Assembly (NCBI RefSeq): GCF_000423585.1
Contig: NZ_AUIG01000016.1
Span: 58,086-122,085, forward strand
DNA from: Salinimicrobium xinjiangense DSM 19287
GTDB taxonomy: Bacteria > Bacteroidota > Bacteroidia > Flavobacteriales > Flavobacteriaceae
Direction of reading: 5' to 3'
DNA length: 64,000 bases
Shown: piece by piece, positions 43,344 through 53,039 of the stretch
How positions within the stretch are numbered: the first letter of the stretch is position 1
Layout of the letters: each line of letters begins with the position of its first letter
Made by a program: the position numbers and the translations under genes
The notes under the pieces: model-generated
The model's input: the letters and a program-made list of their open reading frames with translations, nothing else
Database searches by the model: none
Told to the model about the DNA's origin: nothing

Positions 43344-45032
43344 ATGTTCAAAAAAAATTATCTCCTCCGCTTTTATGTTATTTTCATTTTTTTCCTGCTT
43401 CCGGGCTTGCAATTTATGTATGGTCAGGAAGAAGATCTATTGAAGAAACTGGAAAAAACTATAGAAAAATCTCCGGTATATGATGCTCAAAAATGGCAAA
43501 AAGTTGGTGCATTTCGGAGGGAGCTTGCTTCGGCGCCTGCACAGGATCTAAGAATGCGGCACCATCTTAATCAGGAATTGTTAAATGAATACCGTGTTTT
43601 CAAACAGGATTCTGCTTTTTATTATGGTTTACAAACGCGCGAACTGGCAGAAAAGCTTGAGGATGAAGAGCTAATTGCTTCCGCGGTTATTAATCTGGCC
43701 GATATAAGTGTTTCTGCAGGAATGTATAAGGAAGCTCTGGATTACCTCTCTCTTATAGATCCCGTCACGCTTCCGGATAATTTAAGGTCTCTGTATTATG
43801 GTCTTATGGGACGTTGCTATAGTGAAATGGCCGAGTATAGTAATCTAAAGCAATTTTCGGAAGAGTACAATCAGCTGGCTAGAGAATACAGGAAAAGAGC
43901 CCTGGCACTAACCGATGAAGGCACCTATTTTAATGTTTTCCTTCAGGCTTACATGGAATTTAGAGAAGGCAACCTGCAGCGGGCAAAAGCCGGTTTTCTA
44001 AAATTACTGGATGGCGAGCTGAATCCCAGGGAACTGGCTCTGGCAAGTTTTACTCTTGGAGAAATTTATGTGGAGATGGGGAATAAGGATAAGGCTATTC
44101 CTCATTTGGCAAGGGCTGCAATAGCCGATATTGAAACTTCTACAAAGGAGAATCTGGCTGTAGTAAGGCTTTCAGAAATCATGTTTGAAAAAGGCAATAC
44201 CAGGCTTGCTTCCTTGTTTATCCATAAAGCCAATGAAGATGCTGCTTTCTATGGGGCGCAGCAACGAAAGATAAGGGTAGGGGCAATTCTTCCCCTTATA
44301 GAGGAACAAATAATTGACCGTATTGAAAGACAAAGATCCCGGCTGATCACTCAGAATGTGGTGATGAGTTTTCTACTGATTTTTGTAATTGCACTTGCTG
44401 CGGTAATCTTTCTGCAGGTAAGGAAACTTAAGAAAGCCAGAAAAGTTATTGAAGCAGCTCATGAGGATTTAAAGGATATTAACCGGGAGCTCTCTGCAGT
44501 GAATGAGCGAGTTAAATCAAAAAACATTGAACTTAACCGGGTAAATCATTTACTCCTGGAAGCTAACAAAATTAAGGAGGAGTACATCGGATTTTTCTTT
44601 ACTCAGGATGCCGATATATTTGAAAAATTTAGAGAATTCAAAACAAAGGTTCAGGCGACTGCCGAAGAAGGAAAGCTGGAGAAGGTAAAATATCTGGTGA
44701 GCACCTATGATCTGAAAAAGGAAAAAGAAAAGCTACTCCGCAATTTCGACGAAGCTTTTATTAAACTCTTCCCCAATTTTATTGAGGAGTTTAATTCCCT
44801 GCTAAAACCTGAAGAGCAGGTCAAGGTCAAAAAGGGTAAAATTCTGAGTAAGGAATTGAGAATTTTTGCGCTGATTCGCCTCGGAATTACCCATAATGAG
44901 ATCATTGCCCAAATCCTGGGGTATTCTGTTAATTCTATTTATGCCTATAAAACTAAATTGAGAAACAAGTCCTGGCTGGATAAGAAAGATTTCGATCAAA
45001 AACTCATCGAAAATACTACTTTACAGCTCTAA
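43344..45032 (+). CDS. SusR-like membrane-bound transcriptional regulator
   Basis: 562 residues from ATG 43344 (an in-frame TTG precedes it). A signal/anchor segment is followed by TPR-like repeats (about 85-310) that would lie in the periplasm. One transmembrane helix spans about 339-360, then a coiled coil (365-410). The C-terminal domain ends in a helix-turn-helix (about 505-545; LIRLGITHNEIIAQILGYSVNSIYAYKTKLR), as in SusR-like regulators with the DUF6377 region. It lies 217 bases before susC and probably senses the glycan and switches on the PUL. No autoregulatory site was identified. Confidence 0.85.
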   Translation: MFKKNYLLRFYVIFIFFLLPGLQFMYGQEEDLLKKLEKTIEKSPVYDAQKWQKVGAFRRELASAPAQDLRMRHHLNQELLNEYRVFKQDSAFYYGLQTRELAEKLEDEELIASAVINLADISVSAGMYKEALDYLSLIDPVTLPDNLRSLYYGLMGRCYSEMAEYSNLKQFSEEYNQLAREYRKRALALTDEGTYFNVFLQAYMEFREGNLQRAKAGFLKLLDGELNPRELALASFTLGEIYVEMGNKDKAIPHLARAAIADIETSTKENLAVVRLSEIMFEKGNTRLASLFIHKANEDAAFYGAQQRKIRVGAILPLIEEQIIDRIERQRSRLITQNVVMSFLLIFVIALAAVIFLQVRKLKKARKVIEAAHEDLKDINRELSAVNERVKSKNIELNRVNHLLLEANKIKEEYIGFFFTQDADIFEKFREFKTKVQATAEEGKLEKVKYLVSTYDLKKEKEKLLRNFDEAFIKLFPNFIEEFNSLLKPEEQVKVKKGKILSKELRIFALIRLGITHNEIIAQILGYSVNSIYAYKTKLRNKSWLDKKDFDQKLIENTTLQL

Positions 45033-45087
45033 AATCTCCCTGTTTTACTATTATTTTCTATATCATTTTTCAAGTTGTATTATTATT

Positions 45088-45115
45088 AAACCCTTATTTA
45101 ATAGGGTTTTAGCTT
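45088..45115 (+). terminator. weak terminator after the SusR-like gene
   Basis: Stem AAACCCT/AGGGTTT with an eight-base loop is followed by a short T-run. Confidence 0.5.
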
Positions 45116-45137
45116 CAATTGTACGCCCGAATTTTCT

Positions 45138-45162
45138 ATACGTTTTTATGAAAACGTTATAG
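45138..45162. promoter_or_regulatory. inverted repeat upstream of susC, candidate operator
   Basis: The core is ACGTTTT-TATG-AAAACGT, flanked by TATA-like symmetry, 88 bases before the susC start. Downstream, a GCCGG/CCGGC hairpin (45204-45218) and GAATTTTG (45222-45229, a poor -7 match) lie in the same leader. It is the best candidate for the binding site of the adjacent SusR-like protein, without direct evidence. Confidence 0.45.
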
Positions 45163-45249
45163 GAGTTATTTTATTTAGGAAGTTTGAAGTGTTTAATTGA
45201 TCCGCCGGTCACTCCGGCTGTGAATTTTGTCAATCAAAAATTATTATAA

Positions 45250-48200
45250 ATGCAGAACAACACGCTATTAAATGCTGGTAAAAAAATAAAGGAAAGTCTT
45301 GTGCTGCTTTTCTTCTGTATCAGTATTATGTTAACAGCTCAGGAAGCCAATGCCCAGATCAGGGTTCAGGGGCAGGTTCTTGATGATACAGGAATTCCGC
45401 TTCCGGGAGCAACTGTCCTGGAAACGGGTACAACAAATGGGGTAGTCACAGATTTTGATGGAAACTTCACAATTGAGGTTCCATCTCTTGCAGCGACATT
45501 ATCTATAAGTTACATGGGTTATGAGACAAAAACACTTGCAGCATCTGCCAACTTTATGAGGGTGGTGCTCAATACGGATGCAGCCGCTCTTGATGAGGTG
45601 GTGGTCATTGGATACGGACAATCCCGCCAAAGAGATCTTACCGGATCTGTTTCTGCAATCGATTTAGACGATATTGAATCGCAGCCTGCTTCGAATATTG
45701 GAGATGCCTTACAAGGGCGTGCGGCAGGGGTGCAGGTTATTACATCGGGACAACCAGGCAATAATCCCACTATTCGGATAAGGGGAATAGGGACTATAGG
45801 AAACAATGATCCTTTAATTGTTGTCGATGGAGTTCCTCTTAACGGCGGACTGAACCAGGTAAACATGCAGGATGTGGCTTCCATGCAGATCCTGAAAGAC
45901 GCTTCAGCTACAGCTATCTATGGATCCCGGGGTGCTAACGGGGTGGTGATCATCACTACTAAAAGAGGAAAAGCCGGGGTAGGGCAACTGACTTTGGATA
46001 TCTTCTCCGGAATCCAGGAACCTACCAATATGATCGAAGTTCTCAACGCACAACAATTTGCCATTTTAAGCAATGAGATGCTGGCCGCAGGTGGATTTAC
46101 AACAAATCCCGATTTTGCAGATCCTATTTCCCTGGGAGCGGGAACAGACTGGCTGGATGCGCTATTCACAACCGGACTTCAAAATAATGCTACCCTGGCG
46201 TATAGTAATGGAAATGAAAATTCCAATGTCTATACCTCTTTGAATGTTTTTGACCAATCTGGGATTATCATCAACAATAACTATAGGAGATATATTTTTC
46301 AGTTGAACAGCGACACAGATGTGAACGAAAGACTTCGTTTTGGAAACTCCCTAAAAGTGAATCACGATATTAAGGAACAGGGAGAAATGAACATTAACGG
46401 AGCAATATTATCTCTACCCACCCAACCTATTTACAGGGAGAATGGAAACTTTTCAGGACCAATTGGGCAGCCAATTTATTCCGGAGATGTTGAAAATCCA
46501 ATTGGTAAAGCTACTATTGTAGATAACTCTACCAAAGGTTACAACCTGCAGGGGAATGTATTTGGAGAGCTGGATATTTTCAGAAACTTCACTTATAAAT
46601 CCCTTTTTGGAGCAGAAGCGAATTTCTGGTATGGAAGAACCTGGAGTCCTGCCTACAGCTGGGATACAGATATAGCTCCAAACGCTTATTTATTCGAATC
46701 TTCAAACAGAAGTATTACGCTTCTTTGGGATAATACCCTCACTTACAACAAAGAATTTAACAATGGCTCTTCTATAACTGCAGTAGTTGGAACCAGTGCC
46801 CAGGAAAATGAATTTAAATTCCTGAACGGCTCTGTTCAAAACTTCCCAAGCGAATCAACTCAGCAGATCAACAACGGAATTGAATTACCAACCGTGAGCG
46901 GTAGTGGTTCAGAATGGGCGATCTTCTCATATTTTGCAAGAGTTCAGTTAGACTACCTCGATAAGTATTACCTAACCGGAACGGTTAGGCGTGACGGTTC
47001 TTCACGATTTGGTGCCGGTAATAAGTATGGAACCTTCCCTTCAGCTTCGGCTGCATGGAGAATTTCAGATGAAGATTTTCTTAGAGATTCCAATGCCATT
47101 AATGAGCTTAAGTTGAGGTTAGGATACGGGATTACCGGAAATCAGGAGATAGGTAACTACGCCTTTGCTTCTGCTTACAATACCAACCTGTACAACTTCA
47201 ATGGCAATTTTGTTACTGCCGCCGTTCCCACTACACTTCCTAATACCAATGTACAGTGGGAATCCCAGAAGCAATACAACATAGGTCTTGATGCAACTTT
47301 GTTCAACAGGGCCCTTGATCTAAAAGTAGATGTTTACCGCAAGGATACCGAAGACATGCTGGTGCCGCAATCTGTGCCTGTTACTTCCGGTTATTCAGAT
47401 ATTTATGTTCCTTACATCAACGCCGGAAAGATCAGGAACCAGGGAGTTGAAGCGATCCTTACCACCTACAACTTTGCAAGAGAAGATTTCAGCTGGAGTA
47501 CAGATTATGTCTTCACCTACAATGATAACGAGGTGATCAATATCAACAGTGATACACCGCTAACTACAGGAGGAATTGGACTAAACTACAATCTTGCGCG
47601 CATCCAGCCCGGCTATCCTGTCAATGTTTTCTACGGATTCGTTCAGGATGGAATTTTCCAGACGCAGGCCGAGATCGACAATGCCGCAGTGCAATCTCCC
47701 GGAACGAATCCCGCGACCAGTACTGCTCCGGGTGATATCAGGTTTAAGGACCTTAACAACGACGGACGTATTACCGATGAGGACCGTACCTTTATAGGAA
47801 ACCCAAACCCCGATTTCACGTTCTCGCTGAATAACACCTTCAGATATAAAAATTTTGACCTGAGTGTGTTCTTCCAGGGTGTTTATGGAAATGACATTTT
47901 CAACGCCAACCGACTTTATACCGAAAGTATGTCGGTTACCACAAACCAATCTGTAGCTGTACTTGACAGATGGAGAGGACCGGGTACCAGTAATGATATG
48001 CCAAGAGCGGTGTTCGGTGACCCTAACAACAACACCCGTCCTTCTACACGTTACATAGAAGACGGTTCTTACCTGAGGCTACGAAATGTGAATTTTGGGT
48101 ACAATATACCGGTAGACACTTTTGGAGACACTGCATTTAGTTCGGCAAAGATCTACCTGGCAGGACAGAACTTATTTACGATCAGCGATTACTCAGGATT

Positions 48201-48288
48201 TGATCCTGAAGTAGGTCCTAATGGAATTGACAATAACATCTATCCTGTGACCCGCAACTTCACAGTAGGAATTAATCTAGGATTTTAA
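45250..48288 (+). CDS. susC: SusC-type TonB-dependent transporter
   Basis: 1012 residues. Signal peptide to about 36 (ANAQ), then a carboxypeptidase-like beta-sandwich (about 40-115, VQGQVLDDTGIPLPGATVLE). The plug follows (IGYGQSRQRDLTGSVSAID; GVQVITSGQPGNNPTIRIRG; DPLIVVDGVPLNGGLNQV), then the large barrel ending in aromatic NFTVGINLGF. It imports oligosaccharides through the outer membrane together with SusD, energised by TonB. The substrate is read as an alpha-glucan, probably dextran, from the enzymes downstream. Confidence 0.95.
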   Translation: MQNNTLLNAGKKIKESLVLLFFCISIMLTAQEANAQIRVQGQVLDDTGIPLPGATVLETGTTNGVVTDFDGNFTIEVPSLAATLSISYMGYETKTLAASANFMRVVLNTDAAALDEVVVIGYGQSRQRDLTGSVSAIDLDDIESQPASNIGDALQGRAAGVQVITSGQPGNNPTIRIRGIGTIGNNDPLIVVDGVPLNGGLNQVNMQDVASMQILKDASATAIYGSRGANGVVIITTKRGKAGVGQLTLDIFSGIQEPTNMIEVLNAQQFAILSNEMLAAGGFTTNPDFADPISLGAGTDWLDALFTTGLQNNATLAYSNGNENSNVYTSLNVFDQSGIIINNNYRRYIFQLNSDTDVNERLRFGNSLKVNHDIKEQGEMNINGAILSLPTQPIYRENGNFSGPIGQPIYSGDVENPIGKATIVDNSTKGYNLQGNVFGELDIFRNFTYKSLFGAEANFWYGRTWSPAYSWDTDIAPNAYLFESSNRSITLLWDNTLTYNKEFNNGSSITAVVGTSAQENEFKFLNGSVQNFPSESTQQINNGIELPTVSGSGSEWAIFSYFARVQLDYLDKYYLTGTVRRDGSSRFGAGNKYGTFPSASAAWRISDEDFLRDSNAINELKLRLGYGITGNQEIGNYAFASAYNTNLYNFNGNFVTAAVPTTLPNTNVQWESQKQYNIGLDATLFNRALDLKVDVYRKDTEDMLVPQSVPVTSGYSDIYVPYINAGKIRNQGVEAILTTYNFAREDFSWSTDYVFTYNDNEVININSDTPLTTGGIGLNYNLARIQPGYPVNVFYGFVQDGIFQTQAEIDNAAVQSPGTNPATSTAPGDIRFKDLNNDGRITDEDRTFIGNPNPDFTFSLNNTFRYKNFDLSVFFQGVYGNDIFNANRLYTESMSVTTNQSVAVLDRWRGPGTSNDMPRAVFGDPNNNTRPSTRYIEDGSYLRLRNVNFGYNIPVDTFGDTAFSSAKIYLAGQNLFTISDYSGFDPEVGPNGIDNNIYPVTRNFTVGINLGF

Positions 48289-48297
48289 AAAATAGCG

Positions 48298-49773
48298 ATG
48301 AGACACTTTGAAATTAAACTAATGGCCCTGGTTGCTCTGCTCCTTATGAGCTGTAGTGACGACTTTCTTGACAGGCAGCCGCTGGATACTATTAACACCG
48401 AGAACTATCCCACTACTGCCGAAGAATTGGTGACTGTGGTGAATGGAGCATACCAGCCCTTGCAGTGGCCAAAGCTTTACAATTTGAGAATGTGGTCCAC
48501 AGATATCATGGCCGGAAACAGCATCGTTGGCGCCGGGGGAGGATCTGACGGGATAGAGACCCAGGATATGGCTAACTTCGTGACTAACACAGATAACGCC
48601 GGAGTACTGGATCTCTGGAGAGGACCATGGCCCGGAATCTTAATGTCTAATATTGTTCTTGATGCCGCTCCAAAGCTCGACATCAACGAGGATATTAGAA
48701 ACCGTAGCATGGGTGAAGCTCATTTCCTTAGAGCACACTATTATTTTATTCTGGCAAGGTTCTTTGGAGATGTGCCATTGATCACCGAACCTCAGAGTTC
48801 AGACAGTGATCTATTCCCGCCGCGGGATCCCGTTGCTCTGGTTTATGAGCTAATAATCGCCGATCTTAATGCTGCTGCGGAACTTTTGCCTCCTAAATCA
48901 GCCTACGGTTCAGCAAACAAGGGAAGAGCATCAAAAGGTGCTGCTTATGGAATGCTGGCAAAAGTGCATTTAACCCTTGGGAATTATCAGCAAGTAGTAC
49001 AGTATACTACAGAAGTAGAAAATTTGGGTTATGCACTCAATGAAAATTATGCCGATAATTTCTCTATTACCAATGAGAATTCAGTAGAATCCTTATTTGA
49101 AGTACAGTATGCTTCCGAAGGTGGATACGATTTTTGGAGCAATGAAAATCAGGCATCCTGGGCAAGTCCCTTCATGGGGCCGCGAGGTGCCAATTTTGTA
49201 GCCGGAGGCTTTGGTTGGAACCAGCCAACCCAGGAATTTGTAGAAGCTTACGAAGAAGGAGACAAGCGCAAGGATGCAACAGTGTTATATGAAGGAGGTC
49301 CTGAATTCGACGGCAAGGAATACGAAAGCCGATTCTCTTTCACCGGTTATAATACAAGAAAGTTTTTAGTGCCGATTAGCCAGGTCTCTGCCTATGATAA
49401 CAGTCCGCTTAATTTTCCTATTCTAAGATATGCCGATGTTTTGCTTATGAAAGCTGAGGCTTTAAATGAGTTGGGACAAACAGCACTTGCCGAAGATTAC
49501 CTCAACATGGTTCGCAACCGTGCGGGGCTGGATGATATCCAGAGTTTGAGTCAGGCTGACTTTAGAAATGCGGTTCTGCAAGAACGAAGAATGGAACTGG
49601 CTTTTGAAGGACAAAGATGGTTTGACCTTATCCGCGTGAACAACGGAGAATATGGATTGAACTTCCTGAGATCGATTGGCAGGAACAATGCCTCACAAAA
49701 GCATTTGTTGTTCCCTATCCCGCAAATAGAATTAGACAGGAACCCTAACCTGGTTCAGAACCCCGGTTATTAA
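48298..49773 (+). CDS. susD: SusD-type surface glycan-binding lipoprotein
   Basis: 491 residues with lipobox LLMSC (Cys19) followed by SDDFLDRQPLDT, the canonical SusD start with acidic surface-export residues. TPR-like helices of SusD are visible (MGEAHFLRAHYYFILARFFGDVPL), and the C-terminal motif RRMELAFEGQRWFDLIR is intact. It starts nine bases after susC. It forms the lid of the SusC transporter and binds the glycan at the surface. Confidence 0.95.
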   Translation: MRHFEIKLMALVALLLMSCSDDFLDRQPLDTINTENYPTTAEELVTVVNGAYQPLQWPKLYNLRMWSTDIMAGNSIVGAGGGSDGIETQDMANFVTNTDNAGVLDLWRGPWPGILMSNIVLDAAPKLDINEDIRNRSMGEAHFLRAHYYFILARFFGDVPLITEPQSSDSDLFPPRDPVALVYELIIADLNAAAELLPPKSAYGSANKGRASKGAAYGMLAKVHLTLGNYQQVVQYTTEVENLGYALNENYADNFSITNENSVESLFEVQYASEGGYDFWSNENQASWASPFMGPRGANFVAGGFGWNQPTQEFVEAYEEGDKRKDATVLYEGGPEFDGKEYESRFSFTGYNTRKFLVPISQVSAYDNSPLNFPILRYADVLLMKAEALNELGQTALAEDYLNMVRNRAGLDDIQSLSQADFRNAVLQERRMELAFEGQRWFDLIRVNNGEYGLNFLRSIGRNNASQKHLLFPIPQIELDRNPNLVQNPGY

Positions 49774-49776
49774 AAA

Positions 49777-51258
49777 ATGAAAAATATGAATTCAATTTTC
49801 AACCTGAAGCGATTTTATGTCGTAATACTTGCTCTTATCCTGGGCGTGATGAGCGGCTCCTGTGATACAGACGAGCTGGAGGATCCTTCTCTTCAAAATG
49901 TAGATAATGAACTTGCTCTAACAATTTCTGATGAAAAACTCGAGTTAAACGAGCGCTTTATTGGCAACGAACTTGGTTTTAACTGGTCCAGCGGTACTAA
50001 CCGCGGCACAGGAGCGGCCATAGAATACACTCTGGAAATAGATCATGCCGGGAATGATTTTTCAGACCCCTTGATCACTCTTGCTGATGGAGTAAAGAAC
50101 CAATATTCTGCTGCTATCGACCATGGAACCCTGAATCACAGATTGCTCAACAGCGGACTTGAGGCCGGGAATTCCTATGAACTTGAAGCGAGATTAACTG
50201 CAGAAGTCACCGATGCTTCAGTTGAAGATCAGGTGTCAAAAATGACATTTTCGGTGACTCCTTATAAACCCGTTTCCAGCAGACTATTTATAGTGGGAGA
50301 TGCTTCTCCAAATGGTTGGAATATCTCCAATGCTGCGGAATTAACTTCCGGAAATCAACGCGGGGTTTTTATCTATGAAGGAAAACTTTCCGAAGGTAAT
50401 TTCAAATTTGCAGTAAGCCGTGATGATTGCTGGTGTCAGGATTTCTACACAAAACATCCCGATAACGATGGTATGATCGTGTACAATGAAGGCGGAAGCG
50501 GGGAAGATGTACAATGGACGATTTCCGAAGAAGGAAATTACAGGCTAAGAGTGGATCTGCTTAACAAGACCATAGAGATCACTCCTGTAGAAGACGCGCC
50601 TTTCTCCAGTCTATACATAGTAGGAGACGCGACCGAAAGCGGCTGGAACATTGATAACCCTGCCAGCTTTACCCAAAGTGAACTCGATCCATTTGTCTTT
50701 AATTACGAAGGAAATTTTGCACCGGGTGAGTTCAAGATCTTCGCCGGCCCAATGGGAGACTGGTGTGGAGACTGGTACCGTCCACAAGTGGATGATAAGG
50801 CCCTTGAAAGTGGTGCAGTTATTCAGGCTGCCGGCTGTGAACCGGACAATACCTGGTTGGTAACCGATGAAACTGTAGGCAGATATAGAATCAGCCTTAA
50901 CACAGCCACTAATACTATCAGGTTTACTAAGGTCAACCTTCACATCGTTGGAGATGCAGGTCCTAATGGATGGAATATTAACAATCCTGCTCCCATGGAA
51001 TATGTGAATGGCGATTTCGTGTACACCGGGCCTTTAAAGGCAGGAGAATTGAAGTTTTCAAAATACCAGGGAGACTGGTGTGATGGAGAATGGATCAACT
51101 CTGCAGAGAACGGACAGTCTATAACAAATACTGAATTCATTACCACCTTTGGTTGTGATGGACCCGATAATAAATGGAAACTTTCTGCCGATGATGCGGG
51201 GGATTATGAGATCAGGATCAATCTTGATACTGAAACCATGACCGTTACTGCCCTCTAA
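49777..51258 (+). CDS. SusE/SusF-like glycan-binding lipoprotein, three modules
   Basis: 493 residues with lipobox ending Cys29 (SGSCDTDELEDP), consistent with surface display. A SusE-like N-terminal domain (about 40-160) is followed by three related modules starting near residues 168, 278 and 387. Each begins with (F/Y/H)IVGDAxxxGWN and carries paired Trp/Cys residues later (GDWCxxxW, GPDNxW). These are SusE/SusF-type starch-binding-like modules. The same module type recurs in the lipoprotein at 53040. A copy of the CAAAAATGACATTTT core lies in its coding sequence at about 50236-50250. Confidence 0.85.
   Translation: MKNMNSIFNLKRFYVVILALILGVMSGSCDTDELEDPSLQNVDNELALTISDEKLELNERFIGNELGFNWSSGTNRGTGAAIEYTLEIDHAGNDFSDPLITLADGVKNQYSAAIDHGTLNHRLLNSGLEAGNSYELEARLTAEVTDASVEDQVSKMTFSVTPYKPVSSRLFIVGDASPNGWNISNAAELTSGNQRGVFIYEGKLSEGNFKFAVSRDDCWCQDFYTKHPDNDGMIVYNEGGSGEDVQWTISEEGNYRLRVDLLNKTIEITPVEDAPFSSLYIVGDATESGWNIDNPASFTQSELDPFVFNYEGNFAPGEFKIFAGPMGDWCGDWYRPQVDDKALESGAVIQAAGCEPDNTWLVTDETVGRYRISLNTATNTIRFTKVNLHIVGDAGPNGWNINNPAPMEYVNGDFVYTGPLKAGELKFSKYQGDWCDGEWINSAENGQSITNTEFITTFGCDGPDNKWKLSADDAGDYEIRINLDTETMTVTAL
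50231..50252. repeat. palindromic motif inside a coding sequence
   Basis: AGGTGTCAAAAATGACATTT, then TC. It contains the exact core and encodes VSKMTF in the SusE-like protein. It is the only one of the six copies that does not follow a stop codon. Confidence 0.6.
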
Positions 51259-51275
51259 GGCTAAAAAACAATAGA

Positions 51276-53021
51276 ATGAAAAGAAACAGTATATTTTTAT
51301 TGATGATGCTACTGGTGATGAGCGCCTGTAGTAAGGACGATGACACACTTCTAAGTCCCATTGATGAAGGGGTAGATATGAGCTACAACGAAGTCCTTAA
51401 TTTTAAAAAGGACAAGGCGAAGTACAATCCCGGAGAAGAAGTGAACTTTAGTGTGAACGGAACTCACCAGAATACAACGGTCCGTTACAAATATCTTGGA
51501 CAGGTGATCAATGAAGAGCCGCTTACCGGCACTTCCTGGAGCTGGGAACCGCCTTCCGAAGATTTTAGAGGATATATGGTGGAACTGGTAAAAGAAACCG
51601 GCGGAGAAGAAACTGTGATAGGAACTGTGGCCGTGGATGTCTCTTCAGACTGGACCAGATTTCCGCGCTATGGTTTTCTTTCAAAATTTGGGAACATTTC
51701 TGCTTCTCAAAGAGCCGGAATTCTGGACAACCTGAAAGATTATCATATTAACGGACTTCAGTATTACGACTGGCATTTTGAGCATCACCGTCCGTTACCG
51801 CTCGATGAGAACGGAGAGCCGGTAGCGACCTGGAATGATCTTTTTAACAGGGAGATCTATTTTGGAACAGTTGAGGGATATATTGAGCAGGCGCAGGAGC
51901 GTAATATGGCTTCCATGTTCTACAATCTACTTTTTGGAGTTTGGAAAAAAGACGAAGTGCAGCCGGTACCTCTGCAATGGTTGATGTTTGAAGACCGTAA
52001 TCATAGGTCCGTAAACCGTCACATCCTTTCAGGCTTTGGAAACATTCAGCTGGCAGATCCTTCGAACAACCAATGGCAGGAGCACATTTTTGGAGAGACA
52101 GCTACGGTTTATGAAAATCTTGATTTCGATGGCTGGCACCTTGACCAGTTGGGTGACCGCGGAACTTTGTATAACTATGAAGGCTACAGGATAGATTTAG
52201 GAGATGCTTACAAAGATTTTCTTATTTCCCTTGAGAACCGTTTTCCCGGAAAGAAGCTGGTCTTAAATGCGGTTGATCAATATGAACAACAGGAGATCCT
52301 TGAAGCGCCGGTAGATTTCGCATATTCTGAGATCTGGAGCAGATATCAGTATCAGGATCTGGCACGGGTGATCCTGGAAAATTATGAATATTCCAACGGC
52401 GAACTCAACACCGTGCTGGCGGCTTATATGAATTACAACTCGCAGAGCGGAAGTTTTCACACTCCTTCAGTCTTAATGACCGATGCTGTAATCTTTTCCT
52501 TTGGTGGCGCGCATTTAGAGCTGGGAGAGCACATGTTGTCCAGCGAATATTTTCCAAATGACAAGCTTAATATGAGCGTGGAATTGCGGAATTCTGTAAA
52601 GGAATATTACGATTTCCATACTGCTTACCAGAACCTGTTACGCGACGGCGGAAGCTTTAACATCCCTTCCGTACAATCCCAGGATGCCGATGTGAAATTT
52701 AATAACTGGCCTCCGGTTGTAGGGCAGGCTGCTGTGGTTGTAAAGCAACTTGAGAATCAGCAGGTGCTTCATTTTTTGAATTATGACGGGGTTTCTACGC
52801 TGCAGTGGAGAGATGACAGCAAGATCCAGAGACAGCCATTGGTAAAGGATAACTTCAGCATTACAGTAGAGGCAGGAAGAAATGTTTCAAAAGTATGGTT
52901 TGCCTCTCCCGATATTAACGGGGGTGCATCACAGGAACTTGAATTTACCCAAAGCGGGAACCAGATCACTCTTGAAGTGCCTTATCTTAAATACTGGAGC
53001 ATGCTTGTGCTCGAATACTAA
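51276..53021 (+). CDS. GH66 endo-dextranase lipoprotein
   Basis: 581 residues. The lipobox (MSAC, Cys18) is followed by SKDDD, a Bacteroidota surface-export signal. An Ig-like N-terminal domain (about 35-120) precedes the GH66 TIM-barrel (about 128-500), starting RFPRYGFLSKFG. The nucleophile is read as Asp290 in FDGWHLDQLGDRG and the acid/base as Glu352 in AYSEIW, by analogy with characterised dextranases. GH66 enzymes cut alpha-1,6-glucan internally or form cyclo-isomaltooligosaccharides. Family membership is strong; the exact product is unknown. It fits initial depolymerisation at the cell surface. Confidence 0.9.
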   Translation: MKRNSIFLLMMLLVMSACSKDDDTLLSPIDEGVDMSYNEVLNFKKDKAKYNPGEEVNFSVNGTHQNTTVRYKYLGQVINEEPLTGTSWSWEPPSEDFRGYMVELVKETGGEETVIGTVAVDVSSDWTRFPRYGFLSKFGNISASQRAGILDNLKDYHINGLQYYDWHFEHHRPLPLDENGEPVATWNDLFNREIYFGTVEGYIEQAQERNMASMFYNLLFGVWKKDEVQPVPLQWLMFEDRNHRSVNRHILSGFGNIQLADPSNNQWQEHIFGETATVYENLDFDGWHLDQLGDRGTLYNYEGYRIDLGDAYKDFLISLENRFPGKKLVLNAVDQYEQQEILEAPVDFAYSEIWSRYQYQDLARVILENYEYSNGELNTVLAAYMNYNSQSGSFHTPSVLMTDAVIFSFGGAHLELGEHMLSSEYFPNDKLNMSVELRNSVKEYYDFHTAYQNLLRDGGSFNIPSVQSQDADVKFNNWPPVVGQAAVVVKQLENQQVLHFLNYDGVSTLQWRDDSKIQRQPLVKDNFSITVEAGRNVSKVWFASPDINGGASQELEFTQSGNQITLEVPYLKYWSMLVLEY

Positions 53022-53039
53022 TCAGGATAAAATATAATC

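Noticed and set aside
47881..47900. Further copy of the palindromic motif in susC (AATGACATTTTCAA)
   Set aside because: Only the right half of the core is present and it encodes part of a conserved SusC segment, so it is probably chance.
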